Source of the DNA: M55B165 sp051744245
GTDB lineage: Bacteria > Actinomycetota > Humimicrobiia > Humimicrobiales > Humimicrobiaceae
Assembly: GCA_051744245.1 (NCBI GenBank)
Contig: JBNJCV010000001.1
Span: forward strand, 1 to 59,029
DNA: 59,029 nt
Direction: 5' to 3'
Shown here piece after piece: positions 43,035 to 50,894 of this stretch. The notes beneath the pieces were generated by a model. The model saw only the letters and a program-made list of their open reading frames with translations. It searched no databases and was not told where the DNA came from. A program made the position numbers and the translations under genes. Position 1 is the stretch's first letter. Each line of letters begins with the position of its first letter.

Positions 43035-43799
43035 ATGTTATCTGCAGAAAGAAAATTAGAGATAGCAAAAATTATAAATGAAAATGGAAAGATTAAGACC
43101 TCTGAGCTTTCCAAAAGGTTCAATGTTTCAGAAATGACTGTGCTAAGGGATCTTGCATCGCTCGAGGAAGAGGGCGTGCTTAAAAGGGTTTATGGAGGGG
43201 CGCTTGCTTTCAATGATTCTTCAAATGAAATTTCTTCGGTTTTCAGGGGGAAAATTAACCGTAAACAAAAGGATAGCATTGCCTCCAAAGCACTTTCCTT
43301 AATTACCGATGGTTCCAGCATTTATCTGGACAGTTCTACCACCTCTCTATCTTTGGCCAAATTAGCTGCGTCCAAAATAAACATTACCCTGGTTACAAAT
43401 GGCTTAGATATTATAAATGCGGCAAAAGGGAATGGGAAAATAAAGATAATATGTCCTGGCGGAGAACTTAATGATGTTAACATGAGTTTTTATGGCCCTT
43501 CTGCTGAGAAATTCATGGAAGATGTAAATGTAAATATTGCTTTTATTTCTGCAGCAGGGATATCATTGAAATCAGGAATAACAGAGCAGAATCCACAGAA
43601 CATTGCTATAAAAAAAATAATGGTTAAAAATTCTGATATTTCGGTGTTGCTGATTGATTCCAGCAAATTTGATAAAATTACTTTAAATAGGGTTTGCTTA
43701 TTGCAAGATATTGATACTATAATTACTGATAAGGAACCGGCCTCACAATATGTGGAGCTTTTTAGAAATAATGATATTAAATTACTTTACTGCTCATGA
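43035..43799 (+). CDS. DeoR-family transcriptional regulator
   Basis: DeoR/GlpR-type repressor with an N-terminal helix-turn-helix (ERKLEIAKIINENGKIKTSELSKRFNVSEMTVLRDLASLEEEGVLKRVYGGAL) and a C-terminal sugar-phosphate-sensing DeoRC domain (DSIASKALSLITDGSSIYLDSSTTSLSLAKL, VTNGLDII, ISAAGISLKSGITEQNP, LLIDSSKFDK). Such proteins commonly sense phosphorylated sugars, which fits an aldolase-type microcompartment fed by a sugar phosphate. The stop overlaps the next shell gene by four bases (ATGA), so it is in the same transcript and likely controls it. Confidence 0.92.
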   Translation: MLSAERKLEIAKIINENGKIKTSELSKRFNVSEMTVLRDLASLEEEGVLKRVYGGALAFNDSSNEISSVFRGKINRKQKDSIASKALSLITDGSSIYLDSSTTSLSLAKLAASKINITLVTNGLDIINAAKGNGKIKIICPGGELNDVNMSFYGPSAEKFMEDVNVNIAFISAAGISLKSGITEQNPQNIAIKKIMVKNSDISVLLIDSSKFDKITLNRVCLLQDIDTIITDKEPASQYVELFRNNDIKLLYCS

Positions 43800-44089
43800 G
43801 ATTAGGAAAAGTTATCGGGAATGTAGTTTCAACTGTTAAACATGAAAAGCTAAAGGGGATAAAACTTTTAGCCATAAAACCGGTAGGCCCTGATGGCTAT
43901 ACCGGGGGCAGGAAAATAATAGTGGCAGACTATCTTAATTCTGCAGTGGGTAGCCTAGTTTACTGGATTGAAAATGGGACCACAATTTGTAAGGTTATGG
44001 GAAGGAAGAGCATTCCGCTGAGGGGCTCGGTTGTTGGGCTGGTTGACAAGGTTGATTTAGATTCAAGAAAAAAAGTAATAGACGGTTGA
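43796..44089 (+). CDS. BMC-P shell vertex protein, copy 3
   Basis: EutN/CcmL-family pentamer protein of 97 aa: LGKVIGNVVSTVKHEKLKGIKLLAIKPVGPDG, then IIVADYLNSAVGSLVYWIENGTTICKVMG and SVVGLVDKVDL. It has a short C-terminal tail beyond the barrel. It is coupled to the DeoR gene by an ATGA overlap and followed six bases later by copy 4. Confidence 0.92.
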   Translation: MRLGKVIGNVVSTVKHEKLKGIKLLAIKPVGPDGYTGGRKIIVADYLNSAVGSLVYWIENGTTICKVMGRKSIPLRGSVVGLVDKVDLDSRKKVIDG

Positions 44090-44095
44090 TGGAAA

Positions 44096-44362
44096 ATGAA
44101 GCTGGTAAAAGTTATTGGAAGTGTGACTTCAACTATTAAGGATGAAAGCCTGAGGGGGTTTAAACTTCTTTTAGTGCAGAGGGTAGAAGTGGACCTTAAG
44201 GGCAAGCAGGATTATTATGTGGCAGTGGATACAGTTGGAATGGGTGAAGGTGAAGTTGGCCTTATAGTTACCGGCAGTACTGCAAAAAGAACTGAGCAAA
44301 CCAGAAAGAAAAATGTGGATGCGACTATAGTCGCAAAAGTTGATAGGATAGATTTGAGGTAA
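44096..44362 (+). CDS. BMC-P shell vertex protein, copy 4
   Basis: Fourth EutN/CcmL-family protein (88 aa): LVKVIGSVTSTIKDESLRGFKLLLVQRVEVD, then YYVAVDTVGMGEGEVGLIVTGSTAKRTEQTRKKNVDATIVAKVDRIDL. It resembles copy 2 most (the SSARQT/STAKRTEQTR segments). It is one base from the pduS-like gene, so the shell and electron-transfer genes are co-transcribed. Confidence 0.92.
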   Translation: MKLVKVIGSVTSTIKDESLRGFKLLLVQRVEVDLKGKQDYYVAVDTVGMGEGEVGLIVTGSTAKRTEQTRKKNVDATIVAKVDRIDLR

Positions 44363-44363
44363 T

Positions 44364-45695
44364 ATGGCTAAAAAAGAAATTGATATAATAAGAGACGCAG
44401 GCATTGTGGGAGCTGGGGGAGCGGGATTTCCCACCCATGTCAAGCTGGATGCTCAGGTTGACAACTTAATTGTTAATGCGGCAGAGTGTGAGCCCTTGAT
44501 AAATGTGGACAAGCAGCTATTAGAAAGATATTTCAGTGATGTTTACCGGGGCTTAAAAGTAGCTGCTAGCTTGACTGGAGCTAAAAAGGTTACAATAGCA
44601 TTAAAGGGTAAATACAAAAAGGCGATACAGTCGGTTAAAGATTTAAAGAAAGAGGGTCTTGACTTTGAAATATTTGAACTGGACAATTTCTATCCGGCAG
44701 GAGACGAGCAAGTACTGGTAGATGAAATCGTGGGCAGGATAGTGCCCGAGGGTGGAATACCCTTGATGGTGGGATGTGTGGTAATAAATGTTGAAACCCT
44801 TCTAAATATAGCAAAGGCTATGGATGGTACAAGTGTTACCGGCAAATATTTAACTGTAGGTGGAGCGGTAGCAAAGCCTTCTACTTTTATGGTACCGGTG
44901 GGTACCCCGGTAAAGCAGCTTTTGGATTATGTTGGGGGGATTACCGAAAATGATTATGCTGTTTTTGACGGAGGGCCCATGATGGGCAAGCTAATTGATG
45001 AGGAAAGCTATGCAGTAAAGAAAGTAACCAAGTCAATACTTGTGCTTCCTGAAGGCAATATTGTTACTGTGCAGAGAAAGAGAGACAGCGGCGGGCAGAT
45101 AAAAAGGGCGCAGTCAATTTGCTTGAGCTGCAGGATGTGCACGGACCTCTGTCCCAGGTACTTGCTGGGACATGACCTTTTCCCTGATGAGATGATGAAA
45201 AAGCTGTATAAAGACAATATGGACGAAGAAGATATAAAAAATTTTGATTTTGCTTACCTGTGCTGTGATTGCGGTTTGTGCGAGCTTTACAGTTGTGTGG
45301 TTGACCTTTCACCAAGGGCATTGTTTAATTACCTTAAGGATGAATTAGCCAAGCGGGGTATAAAGAATCCACATAACAGAAAAGATGTGCAATCTAATGA
45401 ATTTAAGGAATTCAGGAAGGTGCCTGTGGACAGGTTGAAAAACAGACTGGAGATTGACAAATATGATGTGGAGACTCCTTTAACTGAGTTTGGGGAAGAA
45501 GTAAGCGAGGTTAAACTCTATCTCAGCCAGCATGTAGGAGCGCCTTCAAAACCAGTGGTAAATGCCGGGGATAAGCTAGAAGCTGGCAGTCTGGTGGCTG
45601 ACATACCGGAAGAAAGCTTGGGAGCAAAAATACATAGTTCTATTTCTGGAAAGGTTAAGGAAATAACTTCTGAATATATTTTGGTGGGTAAATGA
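44364..45695 (+). CDS. pduS: PduS-like (RnfC-related) flavin/iron-sulfur electron-transfer protein
   Basis: RnfC/NuoF-related protein of the PduS type. The N-terminal flavin/NADH region reads IVGAGGAGFPTHVKL and NAAECEPLINVDKQLL. An SLBB-type part is in the middle (FMVPVGTPVKQLLDYVGG). Two [4Fe-4S] motifs follow at CLSCRMCTDLCPRYL and CCDCGLCELYSCVVD, and a biotinyl/RnfC-like barrel is at the C-terminus (HVGAPSKPVVNAGDKLEAGSLVADIP). In known compartments PduS reduces cobalamin or moves electrons across the shell with PduT. No B12-dependent diol dehydratase is present here, so an electron-relay role is likelier. It overlaps the BMC-T gene (ATGA). Confidence 0.9.
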   Translation: MAKKEIDIIRDAGIVGAGGAGFPTHVKLDAQVDNLIVNAAECEPLINVDKQLLERYFSDVYRGLKVAASLTGAKKVTIALKGKYKKAIQSVKDLKKEGLDFEIFELDNFYPAGDEQVLVDEIVGRIVPEGGIPLMVGCVVINVETLLNIAKAMDGTSVTGKYLTVGGAVAKPSTFMVPVGTPVKQLLDYVGGITENDYAVFDGGPMMGKLIDEESYAVKKVTKSILVLPEGNIVTVQRKRDSGGQIKRAQSICLSCRMCTDLCPRYLLGHDLFPDEMMKKLYKDNMDEEDIKNFDFAYLCCDCGLCELYSCVVDLSPRALFNYLKDELAKRGIKNPHNRKDVQSNEFKEFRKVPVDRLKNRLEIDKYDVETPLTEFGEEVSEVKLYLSQHVGAPSKPVVNAGDKLEAGSLVADIPEESLGAKIHSSISGKVKEITSEYILVGK

Positions 45696-46267
45696 TGGCA
45701 GATTATAGCAATATTTGCGTATTGGAATTTAAAAGCGTATCCAGGGGCATACAGGTGACAGATAGTGCGGTAAAGGCAGCAGAAGCCAACCTGGTAATTG
45801 CAACCTCCCTATGCCCGGGAAAATATTTAACAGTTTTGGAAGGAGAGATGGATGCACTGGAGACTGTAGCTCAGACGGCAAGAATTGAAGGAGGCATGCA
45901 TCTTTACAGTGAAATGGTTATAGGGGGAATAGATTTAAAAGTTATTGATGCCATTAGTGGGAAGGTAGCGGATTTGCCCCTGGGAGCAGTGGGGATAATT
46001 GAAAGCATGCAAATGGCACCCATTATAAATGCGGCTGATATTTGTGTAGATAGCGCTGATGTAGAGTTTTTGGATTTCAGGCTGGCCAGGGGATGTGGGG
46101 TCAATAGTTTCTTTTTAATTACCGGTACCCTGTCTGCGGTAAAGGAAGCAGCTGGCAAAGCTTCTAGTTTCTTAAGTGAGAGGGGCGCTTTAATTGGGGA
46201 GAGGATAATTGCAAATCCTGACAAGGAAGTTGCCAGGTGGCTTAAGTCTTCTTTATGCAGGTGTTAA
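45692..46267 (+). CDS. pduT: PduT-like BMC-T shell protein with predicted iron-sulfur pore, copy 1
   Basis: Tandem-BMC-domain trimer (191 aa). The first BMC domain begins ICVLEFKSVSRGIQVTDSAVKAAEANL and the second GAVGIIESMQMAPIINAADICVDSADVEF. The first domain carries TSLCPGKYL, with Cys41 at the position of PduT Cys38, which binds a [4Fe-4S] cluster at the trimer pore. It directly follows and overlaps pduS, its usual electron partner. The C-terminus ends SSLCRC. A shell-conduit role for electrons is inferred from the family. Confidence 0.9.
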   Translation: MMADYSNICVLEFKSVSRGIQVTDSAVKAAEANLVIATSLCPGKYLTVLEGEMDALETVAQTARIEGGMHLYSEMVIGGIDLKVIDAISGKVADLPLGAVGIIESMQMAPIINAADICVDSADVEFLDFRLARGCGVNSFFLITGTLSAVKEAAGKASSFLSERGALIGERIIANPDKEVARWLKSSLCRC

Positions 46268-46286
46268 ATGAGGAAAGGGATAATTT

Positions 46287-47105
46287 ATGGCTAATAAAAG
46301 TGAGAGTGAATACAGAAAAGATATAATAGAAGTTTGCAAAAGGATTTACCAGAAAGGGTGGGTTGCCGCCAATGACGGAAATGTATCCGTAAAGCTGGGA
46401 GATAACCTTGTACTATGTACCCCTACAGGGATGAGCAAGGGTTACCTTACCACTGACCAGCTGGTAAAAGTGGATTTAAATGGGAACAAGATAGAAGGCG
46501 AGCTGGAGCCTTCTTCAGAGGTAAAGATGCATATAGATGTCTATAAAAACCGTAGTGACATAAATTCGGTAGTGCATGCTCATCCCCCTACGGCAACAGG
46601 GTTTGCGGTAGCCGGGGAGGCATTGGACCAATGTGTTATTCCTGAAGTAATAATTTCCCTTGGCTCAGTACCGCTGGCTAAATTCGGGACTCCTTCAACC
46701 CAGGAAATACCTGATAACATAAGGGGATATTTGCCAAAGCATAATGTGTTTTTACTGGAAAACCACGGTGCCCTGTCTATAGGCCCTGATGTTTATAAAG
46801 CTTATTACAGGATGGAAAGCCTGGAATTGTTTGCAAAGATATATCTTACCGCAAAGCAGATAGGCCAGGTAAATGTGTTAAGCGAGGAAAATGTTGAAAG
46901 AATGGTACAGCTAAGACAGGATTGGGGAATGGATGAGCATTATGCAGGATGCAGGATTAACGGAACGGTTGTAGATCAGGTAAATTATAATGACAAGGGT
47001 ACAGGTAGTGACAATGACGGTGATGAAATGATTACTATAAGTAAAAAGGAGCTTACTTCCCTTATTTCAAATATTGTTTCCAATATCGTAAATAAAGGTG
47101 GTTAA
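46287..47105 (+). CDS. Class II (zinc) aldolase, fuculose-1-phosphate type, with a C-terminal encapsulation helix
   Basis: FucA/AraD-family enzyme. Zinc ligands His97, His99 and His160 (VVHAHPPTA and ENHGAL) and catalytic Glu78 (PSSEVKMH) match E. coli FucA with a constant offset of five. It should cleave a ketose 1-phosphate such as fuculose- or rhamnulose-1-phosphate to DHAP and lactaldehyde, or a pentose analogue to glycolaldehyde; the sugar cannot be told. After a Gly/Asp-rich linker, residues 247-272 form an amphipathic helix (ISKKELTSLISNIVSNIV) like encapsulation peptides, so it is probably cargo and the signature enzyme of the compartment. Confidence 0.9.
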   Translation: MANKSESEYRKDIIEVCKRIYQKGWVAANDGNVSVKLGDNLVLCTPTGMSKGYLTTDQLVKVDLNGNKIEGELEPSSEVKMHIDVYKNRSDINSVVHAHPPTATGFAVAGEALDQCVIPEVIISLGSVPLAKFGTPSTQEIPDNIRGYLPKHNVFLLENHGALSIGPDVYKAYYRMESLELFAKIYLTAKQIGQVNVLSEENVERMVQLRQDWGMDEHYAGCRINGTVVDQVNYNDKGTGSDNDGDEMITISKKELTSLISNIVSNIVNKGG

Positions 47106-47171
47106 CCCTATAAAAAAATAAAATTTCATTTATAATGATAAAATCGTAAACCAATAAAAAAGGAGAGAAAA

Positions 47172-47447
47172 ATGGCAGGAGAAGCAATCGGATTAATTGA
47201 AACAAGAGGACTTGTAGGATCAGTTGAAGCGGCAGACTCAATGGTAAAAGCTGCAAATGTTACCCTAATGGGGCAGGAAAGAATCGGCGGAGGTCTGGTA
47301 ACTGTGTTAGTTAAGGGCGATGTTGGCGCGGTTAAGGCAGCAGTTGATGCTGGCGCAGCCGCAGCTAAAAGAGTAGGGGAGCTGCTTTCAGTACATGTTA
47401 TCCCTAGGCCGCACCAGGATCTTGATTTGATTTTACCTAGTGAGTAA
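47172..47447 (+). CDS. BMC-H hexameric shell protein, copy 1
   Basis: Single BMC domain (91 aa) of the PduA/EutM type: AIGLIETRGLVGSVEAADSMVKAANV, VKGDVGAVKAAVDAGAAAA and VHVIPRPHQDLD. Pore-loop residues are in the segment RIGGGL. It is preceded by AAGGAG and lies between the aldolase and pduL. It is likely the major facet protein. Confidence 0.95.
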   Translation: MAGEAIGLIETRGLVGSVEAADSMVKAANVTLMGQERIGGGLVTVLVKGDVGAVKAAVDAGAAAAKRVGELLSVHVIPRPHQDLDLILPSE

Positions 47448-47480
47448 AAAAATTGTTAATTAAAAGAGAGGTATTTTAAA

Positions 47481-48467
47481 GTGGATACCGAAAAATTAAT
47501 CAGAGATGTAGTGGTTAGTGTAATGAAGCGGCTGGAAAATGAAGAAGTACCTCAAACCAGGGCTAAATCTAGCCAGATTTCAAATCAGGAAGACAAGGTG
47601 AAGGTTTCAGGCCGAAAGGTGGTTTGCGGAGTATCTGTAAGGCATGTCCACTTGTGCAGGGAGCATTTGGAGATACTTTTTGGCAAAGGCTATGAGCTGA
47701 GCGAGCTAAGGGAACTTTACAATCCCGGATTTGCAGCTAAAGAGACAGTAACGATAGTAGGTCCTAAATTAAATGCTATCCAGAATATCAGGGTATTGGG
47801 ACCCCTGAGAAGCAAATCACAGGTAGAATTGGCCAAAACTGATTGTGTTATCTTAGGAATTGATGCTCCAGTAAGGCCTTCCGGCAGTGTGGAAGGCAGT
47901 GCTTCGGCGGTAGTAGTTGGGCCTAAAGGTGTGGTTTACCTCAAAGAAGGAGTAATACGGGCAAACCGCCATATGCACATGTGTCCCGATGATGCGCAAT
48001 ATTTTGGCTTAAGCGATAATGATAAAGCGGATGTGAGGATCCCAGGCCCAAAGGGCCTTACCTTTAATAATGTCCAGGTTAGGGTATCAGCGGATTTTAA
48101 AACAGAGATGCATGTAGATACAGATGATGCCAATGCTGCAGATATTGTAAACGGCACCTTGGTGGACATAGTGGATGCCTCATGCATTGCACCGCTTGAA
48201 GCGCAGATGGCCGAGAAAAATGGTACCCCGCCAAGCATACCTGACGGAAGTTTTGCCGGGGAGATAACAGATACAAATGTTGCCCAAAGTATTAGAAGCA
48301 GCATGGCAGGAAAACAGGACGGCCAGCAGCCTTCCGCAAAAAAGATAGTTATTACAGTGGAAAATCTGGATGAATACAAGGATAGCGGGATAAAGCTATC
48401 GGATAATGTAATCCTTTCTCCGCTGGCTAGGGATGAAGCTAAGGAAAGAGGTATTAAGATTTATTGA
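47481..48467 (+). CDS. pduL: PduL-type phosphotransacylase with N-terminal encapsulation helix and C-terminal extension
   Basis: Converts acyl-CoA to acyl-phosphate inside the compartment and recycles CoA. Zinc-binding motifs are SVRHVHLC (His55, His57) and RANRHMHMCP (His164, His166). Residues 1-20 are an amphipathic encapsulation-type helix (EKLIRDVVVSVMKRL). At 328 aa it is about 100 residues longer than most PduL proteins. The extra C-terminal part ends IVITVENLDEYKDSGIKLSDNVILSPLARDEAKERGIKIY, with the LSPLARDEAKERGI pattern seen at the ends of several BMC-associated proteins. The start is GTG, preceded by GAGAGGT. Confidence 0.92.
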   Translation: MDTEKLIRDVVVSVMKRLENEEVPQTRAKSSQISNQEDKVKVSGRKVVCGVSVRHVHLCREHLEILFGKGYELSELRELYNPGFAAKETVTIVGPKLNAIQNIRVLGPLRSKSQVELAKTDCVILGIDAPVRPSGSVEGSASAVVVGPKGVVYLKEGVIRANRHMHMCPDDAQYFGLSDNDKADVRIPGPKGLTFNNVQVRVSADFKTEMHVDTDDANAADIVNGTLVDIVDASCIAPLEAQMAEKNGTPPSIPDGSFAGEITDTNVAQSIRSSMAGKQDGQQPSAKKIVITVENLDEYKDSGIKLSDNVILSPLARDEAKERGIKIY

Positions 48468-48497
48468 TAAAAAGTTTTAAAAAACAGGGGGTAAGAT

Positions 48498-49916
48498 GTG
48501 GCTATAGATGAAAAAACGGTTGAAAAAATAGTAAGGAGTGTAGTGGATAACCTGGCTGGCAGCCAAAATGCTAGCAGCTTAAAGGCTTCGTCTATTGCTA
48601 CTTCTAAAGATGGCTTATTTGACAATATAGAAGATGCAATTAAGGCAGCTAAAACAGCCCAGCAGAAGCTTTCTGCCATGGGAAAAGATATAAGGTATAA
48701 GATTGTTGACTCCATAAAGGAAGCCTGCAGGGAGCATGTTGAAAGGCTGGCCAGGATTACAGTAGATGAAACTGAGATGGGAAATTATGAAGACAAGGTT
48801 TTAAAGGTTCAAGTTTCCATTGACTATTCAGTGGGTCCTGAAGACCTGGAAATAGAAACATACAGCAGTGACAGCGGGACCCAGACTTTTGAAATGGCGC
48901 CCTGGGGGGTAATTGGGGCAATAACACCTATGACCAATCCGACGCCTATGATTATAAATAATTCAATAGTTATGATATCAGCAGGAAATTCTATTGTTTT
49001 TCTTCCCCATCCAAAGGCTAATAAGTGCACCCTGGAAGCCTTCAAGATTGTGCACCAGGCTATAGTGGATGCGGGAGGACCACCCAATCTTATAACCGCT
49101 ACCAGGGAAGCGAAAATAAAGAATGTTTCTAATATTTTTAAAAGCCCGGATGTGGACATGATATGCGCAACTGGGGGCCCTGCAATTGTGGAGCTTTCCA
49201 TGAAAAGCGGGAAAAAGGCGATTGGTGCAGGACCTGGCAATCCACCGGTGATCGTAGATGATACTGCTGATATTGCCAAAGCAGCAGAAGAGATAGCATT
49301 TGGAGCTGCATTTGACAATAATGTACTGTGCAATGATGAAAAAATAATAATCCTTATGCGCAGCATTGCCGATAAGTTTTTGTCTGAAATTGCCAGGCAC
49401 AATACAGTAGTCCTCAATGCTGACCAGGCTTCTAAGGTTACAGATTTAGTGGTAAAGGATAATGAGATAGTCAAAGAGCTGATGGGAAAAGACTGCACGG
49501 TTCTCCTTAAGAGGGCAGGAGCAGATGTTGGGGGGCAGCCTAAGCTGGCAGTGTTTGTGGCAGACTCTGAATCGCATCCGCTGGTTCAGCATGAACAGCT
49601 TCTGCCGGTGGTTCCTATACTGCTGGTGGACACTTTTGAGGAAGCAGTGGAAATTGCGGTAAGAGTTGAGCATGGCTTTAAGCATACTGCAATGATACAT
49701 TCAAACAACTTGGAGAGGATAACTAATTTCGGGCAGAGAATTGGTACCACGAATTATATAGTAAACGGCCATTCCCAGAGGAGTGCCGGTAAAGTTTCTG
49801 AAGGCGGAACAGCCTGGACTTTGGCTGGAGCTACAGGAGAAGGACATGCTTCACCAAGAACGTTTACCAGGCAGAGGAAGATCACTTTTTACGGTTCCAT
49901 GAATTTTGTGAAATAA
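48498..49916 (+). CDS. pduP: CoA-acylating aldehyde dehydrogenase (PduP/EutE type)
   Basis: Oxidises the luminal aldehyde to acyl-CoA with NAD. The ALDH core shows APWGVIGAITPMTNPTPMIINN, FLPHPKANKC and TGGPAIVELSMKSGKKAIGAGPGNPPVIVD; the catalytic Cys278 is in FDNNVLCNDEK (usually FDNNLPC). Residues 3-20 form the N-terminal encapsulation helix (EKTVEKIVRSVVDNLA). The length of 472 aa is typical. The start is GTG behind GGGGGTAAG. Its likely substrate is the aldehyde from the aldolase (lactaldehyde or glycolaldehyde), which is inference. Confidence 0.94.
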   Translation: MAIDEKTVEKIVRSVVDNLAGSQNASSLKASSIATSKDGLFDNIEDAIKAAKTAQQKLSAMGKDIRYKIVDSIKEACREHVERLARITVDETEMGNYEDKVLKVQVSIDYSVGPEDLEIETYSSDSGTQTFEMAPWGVIGAITPMTNPTPMIINNSIVMISAGNSIVFLPHPKANKCTLEAFKIVHQAIVDAGGPPNLITATREAKIKNVSNIFKSPDVDMICATGGPAIVELSMKSGKKAIGAGPGNPPVIVDDTADIAKAAEEIAFGAAFDNNVLCNDEKIIILMRSIADKFLSEIARHNTVVLNADQASKVTDLVVKDNEIVKELMGKDCTVLLKRAGADVGGQPKLAVFVADSESHPLVQHEQLLPVVPILLVDTFEEAVEIAVRVEHGFKHTAMIHSNNLERITNFGQRIGTTNYIVNGHSQRSAGKVSEGGTAWTLAGATGEGHASPRTFTRQRKITFYGSMNFVK

Positions 49917-49945
49917 AAACCTGATTTCGAAAGGAGTTCTAACCG

Positions 49946-50329
49946 ATGAATGGCGACGCCATAGGATTAATAGAGACCAGAGGTTTGGTAGGCTCAACTG
50001 AGGCGGCAGACACCATGGTAAAGTCTGCCAATGTTAAGCTAATTGGCAAGGCTTATGTGGGCAGCGGATATGCAGCAGTTATGGTTTCCGGTGATGTTGG
50101 AGCTGTAAAAGCTGCAGTTGATTCAGGCTCTGCGGCAGCCAAGAGAGTAGGGGAAATTATAAGTGTGCATATAATACCCAGGCCTCATCCGGATATAGAA
50201 AAAATTATTAGCGGCAAGGCTGTAAGGTCAGGAAGGGGAACTTTCCCCAAGTCCAGAACCCCCAAGCATAGAGGTGGTTCTAAAGGCAGCAAGAAGGGCG
50301 GAGGCTCTAAGGGCAAAAAAAAGAAATAA
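49946..50329 (+). CDS. BMC-H shell protein, copy 2, with a strongly basic C-terminal tail
   Basis: Residues 1-88 are a standard BMC-H domain (AIGLIETRGLVGSTEAADTMVKSANV ... VHIIPRPHPDIEKI), close to copy 1. Residues 89-127 form a Gly/Ser-rich tail with 15 Lys/Arg and no acidic residues, ending SKGKKKK. In BMC-H hexamers the C-termini emerge on the concave face, which is thought to face the cytosol, so each hexamer would display six cationic tails. These could bind nucleic acid, membrane or acidic partners. The tail is not needed for the fold. AAAGGAG lies upstream. Confidence 0.93.
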   Translation: MNGDAIGLIETRGLVGSTEAADTMVKSANVKLIGKAYVGSGYAAVMVSGDVGAVKAAVDSGSAAAKRVGEIISVHIIPRPHPDIEKIISGKAVRSGRGTFPKSRTPKHRGGSKGSKKGGGSKGKKKK

Positions 50330-50343
50330 GGCGGAATTAGCTT

Positions 50344-50892
50344 ATGGAAAAATCTATAGGAATAGTAGAATTCCGTAGCATTGCAATCGGAATAAGCGCT
50401 ATAGACAAAATAGTTAAGGCATCAGATGTCAGGATAGTTGATGCCAAAACCATGTGCCCTGGAAAATACTATATTATTTTTTCGGGCAGCGTTAGTGCTG
50501 TTTCTAATTCCATGAATATTATTAGAGAAGAAGAAGAGACGTTTATCATAGATTCAGTTAATATATCCAATGTTTATCCTGAGATATATCCAGCTATGTT
50601 TCAGACAGCCAAGATAGGAGAATGGAAAGCAATAGGGGTAATAGAAACCATAACCTCGCCATCTATATTTGCAGCAGCAGATGCTGCAGTTAAGGCAACT
50701 TCTATAGATTTAGTGGAGATAAGGGTGGCCAGGGCCCTTGGCGGAAAAAACATGGTAATAATTAACGGGGATGTATCTTCTGTAAATGAAGCCATAAGGG
50801 CAGGTATAAGTTATCCGCAAAAAAAGGATTTTTTAGTAGACTACAGGGTAATAGCATCACCACATAAAGATTTATACAGGGCAATAATGTAG
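50344..50892 (+). CDS. PduT-like BMC-T shell protein with predicted iron-sulfur pore, copy 2
   Basis: Second tandem-BMC-domain protein (182 aa): IGIVEFRSIAIGISAIDKIVKASDVRI and AIGVIETITSPSIFAAADAAVKATSIDL, ending VIASPHKDLYRAI. Cys38 in KTMCPGKYY is at the same position as the cluster-binding Cys38 of PduT. It is thus a closer PduT match than copy 1. Two such proteins in one locus suggest two electron-conducting pores or a mixed population. It is followed by larA two bases later. Confidence 0.9.
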   Translation: MEKSIGIVEFRSIAIGISAIDKIVKASDVRIVDAKTMCPGKYYIIFSGSVSAVSNSMNIIREEEETFIIDSVNISNVYPEIYPAMFQTAKIGEWKAIGVIETITSPSIFAAADAAVKATSIDLVEIRVARALGGKNMVIINGDVSSVNEAIRAGISYPQKKDFLVDYRVIASPHKDLYRAIM

Positions 50893-50894
50893 TT

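Noticed and set aside
44364..45695. RnfC of a membrane Rnf complex
   Set aside because: No other rnf genes are adjacent; the position beside a PduT-like shell gene and the layout fit PduS.
45692..50892. B12-dependent propanediol or ethanolamine compartment
   Set aside because: No diol dehydratase, glycyl-radical enzyme or ethanolamine lyase is present; the class II aldolase with an encapsulation helix is the only candidate signature enzyme.
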